64,000 nt of DNA from the NCBI GenBank assembly GCA_029907105.1, contig JARYMM010000006.1:31835-95834 (forward strand). Reading direction: 5' to 3'. This stretch comes from Anaerolineae bacterium. GTDB lineage: Bacteria; Chloroflexota; Anaerolineae; UBA3071. Of the stretch, positions 27,194-35,984 are shown piece by piece. The notes beneath the pieces are model-generated. The model worked only from the letters and a program-made list of their open reading frames with translations. It had not been told where the DNA came from and searched no databases. Every line of letters begins with the position of its first letter. Within the stretch, counting starts at the first letter, position 1. Made by a program: the position numbers and the translations under genes.

Positions 27194-27949
27194 ATGGATT
27201 ACATGCTTGAAATGAGAAATATCTCCAAACGCTTCGGGGAAGTGCAGGCGCTGCGCGACGTGAATTTTGTCGTCGCTCCCCAGGAGGTCGTGGGGTTGGT
27301 AGGCGACAACGGCGCGGGCAAGTCCACGCTCATCAAAATCGTCACCGGCTATTATCAGCAGGACAGCGGCGAGGTCTACTTCAAGGGCCAGAAGCTGGAA
27401 GACCTGTCGGTGGCCAAAGCCCGGCAGCTAGGGATCGAGACCGTCTATCAGGAACGGGCCCTGGCCGATCAGCAGACCCTGTGGCGGAACATTTTCATGG
27501 GGCGGGAGCTGACGACGCGCAACGGCTTCCTGGACGTGAGGAAGATGAAGCGGGAGACGGAGAAATTGATGGTCGGCTCCATGGGCTTCACCTCGGCGGC
27601 GGTGGCACCCGACTCCGTAGTGCGCACCTTTTCGGGCGGTGAGAAGCAGGGCGTCGCCATCGTGCGGGCGCTGTACTTCGACGCCGAACTGATCATCCTG
27701 GACGAGCCGACAATGGGCCTGTCGCTGTCGGAGACCAGGAAATTGCTGGACTTCGTCGGCGGGATCAAAGAGGCCGGCAAGAGCTGCATCTTCATTGACC
27801 ACAACGTTTTTCACGTCTACTCCGTTGCGGACAGGGTTGTAGTGCTGGACAGAGGTATGGTGGCAGGCGAATTCTTAACCAAAGATATCGCGCTGGACCA
27901 GCTCATGGACAAGATGTACCGGGTCGCTCAGACCGGACATCTGGATTGA
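27194..27949 (+). CDS. Sugar ABC transporter ATP-binding protein (single ABC domain, RbsA/XylG-like)
   Basis: GDNGAGKSTLIKIVTG, FSGGEKQGVAIVRAL, LIILDEPTMGLSLSE. Confidence 0.93.
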   Translation: MDYMLEMRNISKRFGEVQALRDVNFVVAPQEVVGLVGDNGAGKSTLIKIVTGYYQQDSGEVYFKGQKLEDLSVAKARQLGIETVYQERALADQQTLWRNIFMGRELTTRNGFLDVRKMKRETEKLMVGSMGFTSAAVAPDSVVRTFSGGEKQGVAIVRALYFDAELIILDEPTMGLSLSETRKLLDFVGGIKEAGKSCIFIDHNVFHVYSVADRVVVLDRGMVAGEFLTKDIALDQLMDKMYRVAQTGHLD

Positions 27950-29034
27950 TGACTCATGGAGAGTCGGGCTTCTCCAGGGGGAAAAGGAGCCATCCCATGC
28001 CCAATCACGCTGCAGAGGGAGTTGAAATGACCTCTACCGCCTCTCAAGCCCGGGTGCAGGCACGCCATTTGCCCGCTCTGGCCCGCTTTGCCCGCACGTA
28101 TGGCCTGCAGATAGGCATCATTTGTGTCCTGCTGGCCATATGGGGGCTTTTCACCATTGGGGCACCCAAGACCTTCCTCTCATCCGAAATCTACGCTGCC
28201 TACATGTCCACCATCCCGTTCTTTGCGGTGATGGCTTTGCCCCTGACCATGGTGGTGATCGCCGGCGAGATGGATCTCTCATTCCCTTCCATCATGGCCA
28301 TGGGCATGCTAGTGTTTGTCAGGGTTTTTGAAACCACCGGCAGCGTGCTCCTCTCTTTTATCCTGTGCCTGGCCGCCGGATTCGCCATCGGGTTACTGAA
28401 TGGAGTCATCGTGGTCAGGACAGGCATTCCCTCGCTTGTGGCCACCATCGGCACACAGTTCTTCTGGCGCGGTGCGGTTCTGGTCATCACCGGCGGGAGG
28501 CCCGCCTCCCTGGTCCCGATCAAAGGGACGCTCCTGTATAACGCCCTGGTGGGCAGGTGGGGCGGTTATGTGCCCGCGCAGATGATCTGGACCGTGGTGG
28601 TGGCTATCCTCGTGTGGGTCTTGTTGAACCGTCATCAATTCGGCGCGCACGTGTACCTGGTCGGGGACAACGAAGACAGTGCCAGGTTAATGGGTGTCAA
28701 CGCTGACCGGACGAAAATCATGGTCTTTGCCGTCGTTGGCCTTGCCGCGGCCTTCGCCGGCGTCCTGGCCAGCCTGGAAGTGAATTACTTCTGGGTGACC
28801 CTGGGGGAAGGATACATGCTGCGCACGCTGGCCGCCGTGTTCCTGGGCGGCACCTCGGTGTTCGGCGGCACGGGGACCGTCCTGGGCACTTTCGTCGGCT
28901 GCTTCATTATCGGGGCCATCGAAGCCGGCATTGTAGCCGTCGGCCTGACCGGCTTCTGGACGCAACTGCTGTATGGCCTGATCATCATCCTCTCCGTGTC
29001 CATGCACGCCATGGTAAGGCGAAAATTAGAGTAG
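27946..29034 (+). CDS. Sugar ABC transporter permease (RbsC type); start may be 28027
   Basis: AGEMDLSFPSIMAMGML, GVIVVRTGIPSLVATIGTQFFWRG, AAVFLGGTSVFGGTGTVLGTFVG. Confidence 0.92.
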   Translation: MMTHGESGFSRGKRSHPMPNHAAEGVEMTSTASQARVQARHLPALARFARTYGLQIGIICVLLAIWGLFTIGAPKTFLSSEIYAAYMSTIPFFAVMALPLTMVVIAGEMDLSFPSIMAMGMLVFVRVFETTGSVLLSFILCLAAGFAIGLLNGVIVVRTGIPSLVATIGTQFFWRGAVLVITGGRPASLVPIKGTLLYNALVGRWGGYVPAQMIWTVVVAILVWVLLNRHQFGAHVYLVGDNEDSARLMGVNADRTKIMVFAVVGLAAAFAGVLASLEVNYFWVTLGEGYMLRTLAAVFLGGTSVFGGTGTVLGTFVGCFIIGAIEAGIVAVGLTGFWTQLLYGLIIILSVSMHAMVRRKLE

Positions 29035-29096
29035 TTGTCACGTCCCTGCGGACACCACCAGGGACGAAAATGGTCAAGGCATCTATTTTCGAGGTA
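29034..29096 (+). repeat. Dispersed ~63-bp repeat, copy 2
   Basis: gttgtcacgtccctgcggacaccaccagggacgaaaatggtcaaggcatctattttcgaggta. Confidence 0.9.
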
Positions 29097-29143
29097 GAAC
29101 CCGCTGCGAAGCGGGATGCGGAGCTGCCTTTTGGGGGAGGGGG

Positions 29144-30259
29144 ATGAAGCATCGGGATCGAGTGCAGATGGCGCTCAGCCACGAGGAGCCCGACAGATGC
29201 CCCATGCAGATCAGCTTTACGCCGGAGTTCGCTGCCCGCCTCAAGGATGAGCTGGGGCTGACGGACGACAATCTGCACAATCCCCACGGCGGCGGCAACA
29301 CCTACATGCTGGAGCGCATCCTGGACGAGGACATGCTCCTGACCTCGGTAGGCTGGGCCAATTCCTATTACGCCACCGAAACGTACAGCGAGGATGGTGT
29401 CACCTATACCGACGAATGGGGCGTGGGCTGGAGGAACGTGGCCTACGAGACCCGCTTCGGCACGGGCCATTACACGGAGATGGTAGTGCATCCCCTGGCT
29501 GACGACGCAGCCATCGCTTCCTATGTGCCGCCCGACCCGCAGCGGCCGGAGCTGTACACCGAAGCGGCCAGGGTTATCGAGGAGTTCAGGGAGGAGTACT
29601 GGATCGTCGGCGTGACGGTCACCACCATCTGGGAGACGGCCTGGGCGCTGCGCGGATACGAACAGGCGCTGATGGACCTGGCCCTCAACCCCGACCTGAT
29701 GGAGCAGATTCTGGACATCCCTTTCAACTATCACCTGGCCGCCGCCCAGAAGCTGGTGCAGATGGGCGTGGACATGATCTGGATCGGGGACGATGTGGGC
29801 GCGCAGCAGCGCATGCTCATCTCCCCCGCGACTTGGCGACGCTTTTTCAAGCCGCGCATGGCGGCCTTCATCTCCACGCTGAAGCGCACCAACCCTGCCG
29901 TCAAGGTCGCTTATCATTCCGACGGAGCCATTGAGCCCATCATCCCTGACCTGATCGAGATCGGATTGGACGTGCTCAATCCCATCCAGCCGCGATGCAT
30001 GGACCCTGTCCGGCTGAAGAAGATGTACGGAGACAGGCTGTGCTTCTGGGGCTCCATTGACGAGCAACACACATTGCCCTTCGGGACGCCGGTGGAGGTA
30101 CGGCAGGAAGTGATGGCCCGGCTGCAGACGCTGGGCAGGGGCGGTGGCCTGATCATCGGGCCGACCCATCATGTGCAGTTGGATACACCGCTGGAGAACT
30201 TCTGGGCCATGGTCCACGCCATCCGGGACACGCCCTACGCTTCTTTGTGGCACGGCTGA
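29144..30259 (+). CDS. Uroporphyrinogen decarboxylase (URO-D/MtaA)-fold protein, HSD variant
   Basis: KHRDRVQMALSHEEPDRCPMQ; AYHSDGAIEPIIPDLIEIGLDVLNPIQPRCMDP; LPFGTPVEVRQEV. Confidence 0.88.
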   Translation: MKHRDRVQMALSHEEPDRCPMQISFTPEFAARLKDELGLTDDNLHNPHGGGNTYMLERILDEDMLLTSVGWANSYYATETYSEDGVTYTDEWGVGWRNVAYETRFGTGHYTEMVVHPLADDAAIASYVPPDPQRPELYTEAARVIEEFREEYWIVGVTVTTIWETAWALRGYEQALMDLALNPDLMEQILDIPFNYHLAAAQKLVQMGVDMIWIGDDVGAQQRMLISPATWRRFFKPRMAAFISTLKRTNPAVKVAYHSDGAIEPIIPDLIEIGLDVLNPIQPRCMDPVRLKKMYGDRLCFWGSIDEQHTLPFGTPVEVRQEVMARLQTLGRGGGLIIGPTHHVQLDTPLENFWAMVHAIRDTPYASLWHG

Positions 30260-30312
30260 GTCAGGCTGCCTTCCGTGCGTCGAAGGGCAAGGCTGATGAC
30301 GAAAGACGAGTT

Positions 30313-30417
30313 GAGTTCGGTGTTCAGGGTTCGGATTTCGGAGTGCGTTGTGGTCGCCGTCGAACTCCGAACTCCGAACACTTCAGCGTTGGTCATCCGT
30401 CCTTCGTCGAGTCCTTT
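30313..30417. repeat. Heptad-phased intergenic array
   Basis: gagttcg|gtgttca|gggttcg|gatttcg|gagtgcg|...|gaactcc|gaactcc|gaacact. Confidence 0.75.
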
Positions 30418-30440
30418 GTTGAAGCTCCCTTCTTCTCTAC

Positions 30441-30560
30441 TTTCCGCTAAGTTGGGGTTTTGAGCCATTTTGGGCCATTTTGCGCTCCGATGACCTACTA
30501 CATGCGGTAGCCTGAATCAACAAAGCTACTACATGTAGTGGCAAAACAAGTTAGCGGAAA
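30441..30560. repeat. 120-bp element with terminal inverted repeats
   Basis: TTTCCGCTAA ... TTAGCGGAAA; internal palindrome ACTACATGTAGT (30528-30539). Confidence 0.75.
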
Positions 30561-30589
30561 CTAAAGTTCTTGGGAAGAGGGAATAAGGA

Positions 30590-31738
30590 GTGAAGCCACG
30601 AGACAGGGTCATGCTGGCCCTCAACCACCAGGAGCCCGACCGCATTCCCATTGACCTGGGCGGGACGATTTGCTCCTCCATCCACAGGGATGCCTACATC
30701 GCGCTCAAGCAGCACCTGGGCCTGGAGGTGGAGGAGCTCCGGATGGTGGACTACATCCAGCAGTTGCCCTACCTGGACGAGGCCCTCCTGGAGCGGTTGG
30801 GGGCGGATTTCCGCATGGTGCAGTTGCCGGCAGCCACAGCGCCGGATGTGGCCATCTTCGAGGAAGGGAAGTACTACGCTCTTATTGACCGCTGGGGTTC
30901 CAAATTGCACATGCCCAAAGAAGGCGGACTGTACTTCGATTGGGTGGAGTTCCCCATCAGGGAGGCCAGCATGGAGGCCCTGGACAGCTACACCTGGCCA
31001 GAGCCCGATCCTCCCGAGGCCATCGCCGAGCTTCGCCAGCAGGCCAAATATCTCTATGAGCACACGGACTACGCCCTGGTGGGCAACGCCATCATCGGCG
31101 GGGGCATTTTCGAGCAGCCGGCCCGCGTCATGGGGCTGGAGAACTTCCTCATCGCCCTGGTGCGGGAGCCTCGCTTCGCCGACCGCCTGATGGAGCAGAT
31201 CACCGACATCTACATCGAATCCTGCAACAACTACCTGGATCAAATCGGCGAGTACCTGCAGGTGTTCTGCTACTGGGATGACCTGGCGGGCCAGGATGGC
31301 TGGCTGATCTCGCCGGAGCTCTATCGCCGCATGGTCAAGCCCAAGCAACGCCGCCTGCTGGAGGCCATCAAGCGCAAGACAGAGGCCAAAATCTACTATC
31401 ACGGCTGCGGCGCGGTCTTCGACCTGATCCCCGATCTGATCGAGTTGGGCTTCGACATTCTCAATCCCGTGCAGGTCTCCGCCCGTGGCATGGACACCCG
31501 GCGGCTCAAGCAAGAGTATGGCCGGGACATCACTTTCTGGGGCGGCGGGGTGGACACTCAGCACGTGCTGCCTTTCGGCACGCCGGCCGAGGTGGCCGAC
31601 GAGGTCAGGCGGCGCATTGATGATCTGGCCCCGGGCGGCGGTTTCGTCTTCGCCGCCGTGCACAACATTCAGGCTCGCGTGCCACCACAGAACATCGTGG
31701 CGGCATTCGAGACGGCGCTGGGGTATGGGCGGTATTAG
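30590..31738 (+). CDS. Uroporphyrinogen decarboxylase (URO-D/MtaA)-fold protein, HGC variant
   Basis: KPRDRVMLALNHQEPDRIPIDLGG; IYYHGCGAVFDLIPDLIELGFDILNPVQ; GTG start. Confidence 0.88.
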   Translation: MKPRDRVMLALNHQEPDRIPIDLGGTICSSIHRDAYIALKQHLGLEVEELRMVDYIQQLPYLDEALLERLGADFRMVQLPAATAPDVAIFEEGKYYALIDRWGSKLHMPKEGGLYFDWVEFPIREASMEALDSYTWPEPDPPEAIAELRQQAKYLYEHTDYALVGNAIIGGGIFEQPARVMGLENFLIALVREPRFADRLMEQITDIYIESCNNYLDQIGEYLQVFCYWDDLAGQDGWLISPELYRRMVKPKQRRLLEAIKRKTEAKIYYHGCGAVFDLIPDLIELGFDILNPVQVSARGMDTRRLKQEYGRDITFWGGGVDTQHVLPFGTPAEVADEVRRRIDDLAPGGGFVFAAVHNIQARVPPQNIVAAFETALGYGRY

Positions 31739-31778
31739 CCAATCAGCAAATCATAAATCGGCAAAGGAGAAAAGGTTC

Positions 31779-33176
31779 ATGGAAGAGGTGACTATCGGGT
31801 TCGTGCCGGCTCACCGCGTGCCTTTTGACGAGGAGTGGGCCGTGGACATGCGGCGCCGCACGCTGCAGGCGCTGGACAAGGTGGAGGGGCTGGATCTGGT
31901 CGTCCCCGACGAGAACTGGACGCAGAATGGCCTGGTGCGCGACGACAACGACGCCGAGGCGGTGATTGACCTCTTCAGCTCGGCGGACGTGGCGGGCGTG
32001 ATCATCGGCGCCATGACTTTCGGCGACGAGATTTCCGCCGTCAGCGTGGCCGAAGCGCTGGGCGTGCCTGTCTTGCTCTTTGGCACCAAAGAGGGCGAGT
32101 TCACCGCCGACGGCAACCGCCGCTCCGATTCCTTCTGTGGCACGCTGTCCATCTCCTCCGGGCTCTACCGGCGCAAGATCCCTTTCATCTTTGGCGGCAT
32201 CTTCTTCCCCGAAGAGGAGGAGTTCGTGGCCTCGGTGGACGATTTCGTGCGCACCTGCGCCATCGCCCGCGGCTTCTACGGGGCACGCATCGGGCTGGTG
32301 GGGCCGCGGCCGGAGCGCTTCGAGACCTGCGCCATCAACGAGTACCCCATGATCGAGCAGTTCGGCCAGCGGGTGGTGCCGATCTCCCTGGCCGACGTCT
32401 TCGCCGCCGCCAACGCCCTGACCGATGATGATCCGCTGATCACGGCCATTGTGGACGAGATGTGCGAGGTCGCCGATTGCCGCGCTGTGGATCGCACAGC
32501 GCTGTTCAAGGCGGCCAAACTGGAACAGGCGTTGCTCAATTGGGCCGATGAGAAGGACCTCTCGGGCATGGGCGTGCAATGCTGGACGGCCATGCAGGAA
32601 ATCTACGGCATCTCCTCCTGCACCACCATGGGCCGGCTGACGGAGCGGGGGATCATGACCTCCTGCGAGGTGGACATCCACGGGGCGCTGACCATGCTGG
32701 TGCAGCACCTGGCCTCTCTGGGCACGGCGGTGCCGCACTTCATTGACTGGACGATCCGGCATCAGGAGCTGGAGGATGTTTTCCTGGCCTGGCACTGCGG
32801 CAACGCCCCGCAGGGGCTGGCCTGTGCCGGTTGCCCGCCTCGCCTGCGTTCGCACAGCATCCTGAACCGGCTGGTGGGCGATCAGGTCTCGCAGGGCACG
32901 GCCGAGTTCCAGCTCAAGCCCGGCGTGGTCACCCTCAACCGGCTGGTGGAGTACGACGGGCAGTTCAAGATGCTCATCACCACGGGGGAGATCATCCCCA
33001 GCGACCAGGAACTGCGCGGCTCCTGGAGCTGGGTGCAGGTGGATGATCTGGACTACCTGTACCGCGTGCTCGTCGAGGAGGGCTTCATCCACCACGCCAG
33101 CATGATTCATGGCGACTTCACCGTGCCCATCGCCGACTTCTGTGACTTCGCCGGCATCGAAGCGGTCATTGTATAG
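31779..33176 (+). CDS. L-fucose/L-arabinose isomerase-like protein (shorter paralogue, 465 aa)
   Basis: EEVTIGFVPAHRVPFDEEWA, GMGVQCWTAMQEIYGISSCTTMGRLTERGIMTSCEVDIHGALTMLVQ. Confidence 0.82.
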   Translation: MEEVTIGFVPAHRVPFDEEWAVDMRRRTLQALDKVEGLDLVVPDENWTQNGLVRDDNDAEAVIDLFSSADVAGVIIGAMTFGDEISAVSVAEALGVPVLLFGTKEGEFTADGNRRSDSFCGTLSISSGLYRRKIPFIFGGIFFPEEEEFVASVDDFVRTCAIARGFYGARIGLVGPRPERFETCAINEYPMIEQFGQRVVPISLADVFAAANALTDDDPLITAIVDEMCEVADCRAVDRTALFKAAKLEQALLNWADEKDLSGMGVQCWTAMQEIYGISSCTTMGRLTERGIMTSCEVDIHGALTMLVQHLASLGTAVPHFIDWTIRHQELEDVFLAWHCGNAPQGLACAGCPPRLRSHSILNRLVGDQVSQGTAEFQLKPGVVTLNRLVEYDGQFKMLITTGEIIPSDQELRGSWSWVQVDDLDYLYRVLVEEGFIHHASMIHGDFTVPIADFCDFAGIEAVIV

Positions 33177-33182
33177 AAGGAT

Positions 33183-33245
33183 TCCCCTAACCCTTCCCCC
33201 TTGGCGTCTGTTTCTCTGGCTCTCTGGGGGAAAGGGTTTAGGGGA
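33183..33245. repeat. Imperfect inverted repeat
   Basis: TCCCCTAACCCTTCCCCC ... GGGGGAAAGGGTTTAGGGGA. Confidence 0.8.
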
Positions 33246-33301
33246 TAGGGGCCGCACCTCTCTGTGCGCTACGGAACGTTGAAACGAACAAGGAGATGGT
33301 C

Positions 33302-34843
33302 ATGCCCTTGCTACTCGGTTTGGACATCGGCACCACGGGCACGCGGGCGCTGCTCGTGGACGAAGAGGGACACGTGGTAGCCAGCGCCGTGTCCGAGTAC
33401 CCACTGTACACCCCACAGCCGCAGTGGGCAGAGCAGGACCCCGCCGACTGGTGGCGGGCCACCATCGAGGCCACGCGGGCCGCGCTGGCCCGCGCCGGCG
33501 TGGGCGGCGAGGCGGTCGGCGGCGTTGGCCTGTCCGGGCAGATGCACGGCGTGGTGCTGCTCGACGAGCACGATGAGGTGCTGCGCCCGTCCATCATCTG
33601 GTGCGACCAGCGCAGCCAGGCGCAATGCGATTGGATCACCGAGCGGGTGGGCGCGCAGCGGCTCATCGAGCTGACCTGCAACCCGGCGCTGACCGGCTTC
33701 AGCGCCCCCAAGCTGCTCTGGATCCGCGACAACGAGCCGCGCACATACGAACGGGGACGCAAGTTCCTGCTGCCCAAGGACTACATCCGCTTCAAGTTGA
33801 CGGGAGAGTACGCCAGTGAGGTCTCCGACGCCTCCGGCACGACGCTCTTCGACGTGCGCAGGCGGCGCTGGTCAGAGGAGGTGCTGAACGCCCTGGGCGT
33901 GGAGCGCGACCTCTTGCCCGAGGTGTACGAATCGCCGGTGGTAAGCGGCAGGGTGAGCGCCTCGGCGGCGAAGGCGACCGGGCTGGCTCCGGGCACGCCA
34001 GTGGTGGGCGGGGGCGGCGACCAGGCCGCCGGCGCCGTGGGCAACGGCGTGGTGGAAAGCGGCATCCTCTCCTCGACCATCGGTTCCAGCGGGGTGTTGT
34101 TTGCCTTCACCAACGAGCCGGTGCTGGACCCCAAAGGGCGCATGCAGAGCTTCTGCCACGCCGTGCCCGGCAAGTGGCATGTCATGGGCGTGACGCAGGG
34201 AGCCGGGCTTTCGCTGCGCTGGTTCCGCGACAACTTCGGCGAGGCGGAGATGCTGGTCAGCAACCTGACCGGCATTGACCCCTACGTCTTGCTGGACCGG
34301 GAGGCGGAGCAGGCGCCCGTGGGCTCGGAGGGTCTGCTCTTCCTGCCCTATCTGATGGGCGAGCGAGCGCCGCACCTCGACCCCGACGCCAAGGGCGTCT
34401 TCTTCGGCATCACGGCGCGGCACACGCGGCTGCACATGGTACGAGCCATTTTCGAGGGCGTGGCCTATAGCCTGCGCGATTCGCTGGAGATCATCCGCGG
34501 CGAGATGGCCATTGCGGTGGAGCAGGTGCGGGCCTCGGGCGGCGGCGGGCGCAGCGCCCTCTGGCGGCAGATCCAGGCCGATGTGTTCAACACGGAGATG
34601 GTGACCATCAACGTGTCTGAGGGGCCGGCCTACGGTGTGGCGTTGCTGGCCGGCGTGGGCACGGGGGTTTGGGGCAGCGTGGAGGAAGCCTGCCGGGCGA
34701 CCATTGAGGTGGTGCAGCACATCCGGCCCATCCCGGAGAACGTGGCCGTCTACGAGCGGTTTTATGGCATCTACCGGGCGCTGTATCCGGCGCTGAAGCC
34801 GCAGTACGATGCCGTGACCGCCGCCGTGGCGGCGACGGTGTGA
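33302..34843 (+). CDS. xylB: FGGY-family kinase, xylulokinase
   Basis: LLLGLDIGTTGTRALLVDEEG, GLSGQMHGVVLLDEHDEVLRPSIIWCDQR, GERAPHLDPDAKGVFFGI. Confidence 0.92.
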   Translation: MPLLLGLDIGTTGTRALLVDEEGHVVASAVSEYPLYTPQPQWAEQDPADWWRATIEATRAALARAGVGGEAVGGVGLSGQMHGVVLLDEHDEVLRPSIIWCDQRSQAQCDWITERVGAQRLIELTCNPALTGFSAPKLLWIRDNEPRTYERGRKFLLPKDYIRFKLTGEYASEVSDASGTTLFDVRRRRWSEEVLNALGVERDLLPEVYESPVVSGRVSASAAKATGLAPGTPVVGGGGDQAAGAVGNGVVESGILSSTIGSSGVLFAFTNEPVLDPKGRMQSFCHAVPGKWHVMGVTQGAGLSLRWFRDNFGEAEMLVSNLTGIDPYVLLDREAEQAPVGSEGLLFLPYLMGERAPHLDPDAKGVFFGITARHTRLHMVRAIFEGVAYSLRDSLEIIRGEMAIAVEQVRASGGGGRSALWRQIQADVFNTEMVTINVSEGPAYGVALLAGVGTGVWGSVEEACRATIEVVQHIRPIPENVAVYERFYGIYRALYPALKPQYDAVTAAVAATV

Positions 34844-34851
34844 GGTAGCCG

Positions 34852-35493
34852 ATGCTCGAGGCCTTGCGCGAGGAAATCTGCCAACTGCATCTGGAACTGC
34901 CTAAGTGGGGCCTGGTCACCTGGACCAGCGGCAACGTCAGCGGGCGCGACCGCCAGACGGGCTACGTGGTCATCAAGCCCAGCGGCGTGCGCTATGAGGG
35001 CCTGCGCCCGGAACTGATGGTGGTCGTAGACCTGGAGGGTCGAGTGATCGAGGGCGAGCTCAAGCCCTCGTCTGATACGGCCTCCCATCTCTACATCTAC
35101 CGTCATCGGCCCGACGTGGGCGGCATCGTGCACACCCATTCGCCCTACGCCACCGCCTTCGCCGCCGTGGGTCAGCCTATCCCTGTTTACCTGACAGCCA
35201 TCGCCGACGAGTTCGGCTGTGCCATCCCCTGTGGCGGCTTCGCCCTCATCGGCGGCGAGGAAATCGGCCGCGAAGTCGTGGAGAACATCGGCGATTCGCC
35301 GGCCATCTTGCTCAAGCAGCATGGCGTGTTCACCATTGGCCCGGACCCAACGGCGGCGGTAAAGGCTGCCGTGATGGTCGAGGACGTGGCGCGCACGGTG
35401 TTTCTCGCCCGGCAACTGGGTGAGCCGGAGGTCATCCCCGAAGAAGCCGTGCGCAAGCTCCGCCGGCGTTATGCCGAGGAGTATGGGCAGTAA
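34852..35493 (+). CDS. araD: Class II aldolase/adducin family, L-ribulose-5-phosphate 4-epimerase-like
   Basis: WTSGNVSGRDRQTGYVVIKPSGVRYEGLRPELMVVVDLEGRVIEGELKPSSDTASHLYIYRHRPDVGGIVHTHSPYAT. Confidence 0.88.
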   Translation: MLEALREEICQLHLELPKWGLVTWTSGNVSGRDRQTGYVVIKPSGVRYEGLRPELMVVVDLEGRVIEGELKPSSDTASHLYIYRHRPDVGGIVHTHSPYATAFAAVGQPIPVYLTAIADEFGCAIPCGGFALIGGEEIGREVVENIGDSPAILLKQHGVFTIGPDPTAAVKAAVMVEDVARTVFLARQLGEPEVIPEEAVRKLRRRYAEEYGQ

Positions 35494-35563
35494 GCTTCCT
35501 GTTACCTCATCATCAGTGAAATTCTTGCACAGTAACTATCTTGACAATGTTACATTTCGCCAG

Positions 35564-35726
35564 TCATTGCGAGTCCGCCATGGCAGGCCCCGCCATTCTA
35601 AAGGGCAGAAACTTCCTGGTGTCATTGCGAGGAGGCAGTTTTTGCCGACGAAGCAATCCCCAAGTCCCGAGTCGGAGATTGCTTCGCTGCCCCTTCGCTT
35701 TGCTCAGGGCTTCGGCTCGCAATGAC
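35564..35726. repeat. REP-like GTCATTGCGAG ... CTCGCAATGAC element
   Basis: Inverted GTCATTGCGAG/CTCGCAATGAC termini with internal second gtcattgcgagg. Confidence 0.75.
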
Positions 35727-35743
35727 AGGCAAGTTTCTGAGTA

Positions 35744-35790
35744 GTTATCATGCCCCTGCGGACACCACCAGGGACGAAAATGGTCCAGGC
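35744..35790 (+). repeat. Dispersed ~63-bp repeat, copy 3 (3'-truncated)
   Basis: gttatcatgcccctgcggacaccaccagggacgaaaatggtccaggc. Confidence 0.9.
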
Positions 35791-35984
35791 GGATGAAGCT
35801 CGCAACGACGGGGCTGAAATCCTTCTTGGCTCCGGCTCATCCGTGCTGGGAGAGACGGAATCGCAGAAAGGGGGTGATCATCGAGGACGAGAACACGGCA
35901 AGCCAGGGCTGTACCCCATCGTTCGCTATCTGCGACGCGGCGCGTCGGAGATAGCCTCATTTGAATCCAAAGGAGGATGAAAAC

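Noticed and set aside
29144-30259. Genuine heme-pathway uroporphyrinogen decarboxylase (hemE)
   Set aside because: Context is sugar transport and the sequence is URO-D-superfamily MtaA/CmuA-like; three paralogues in one window argue against HemE.
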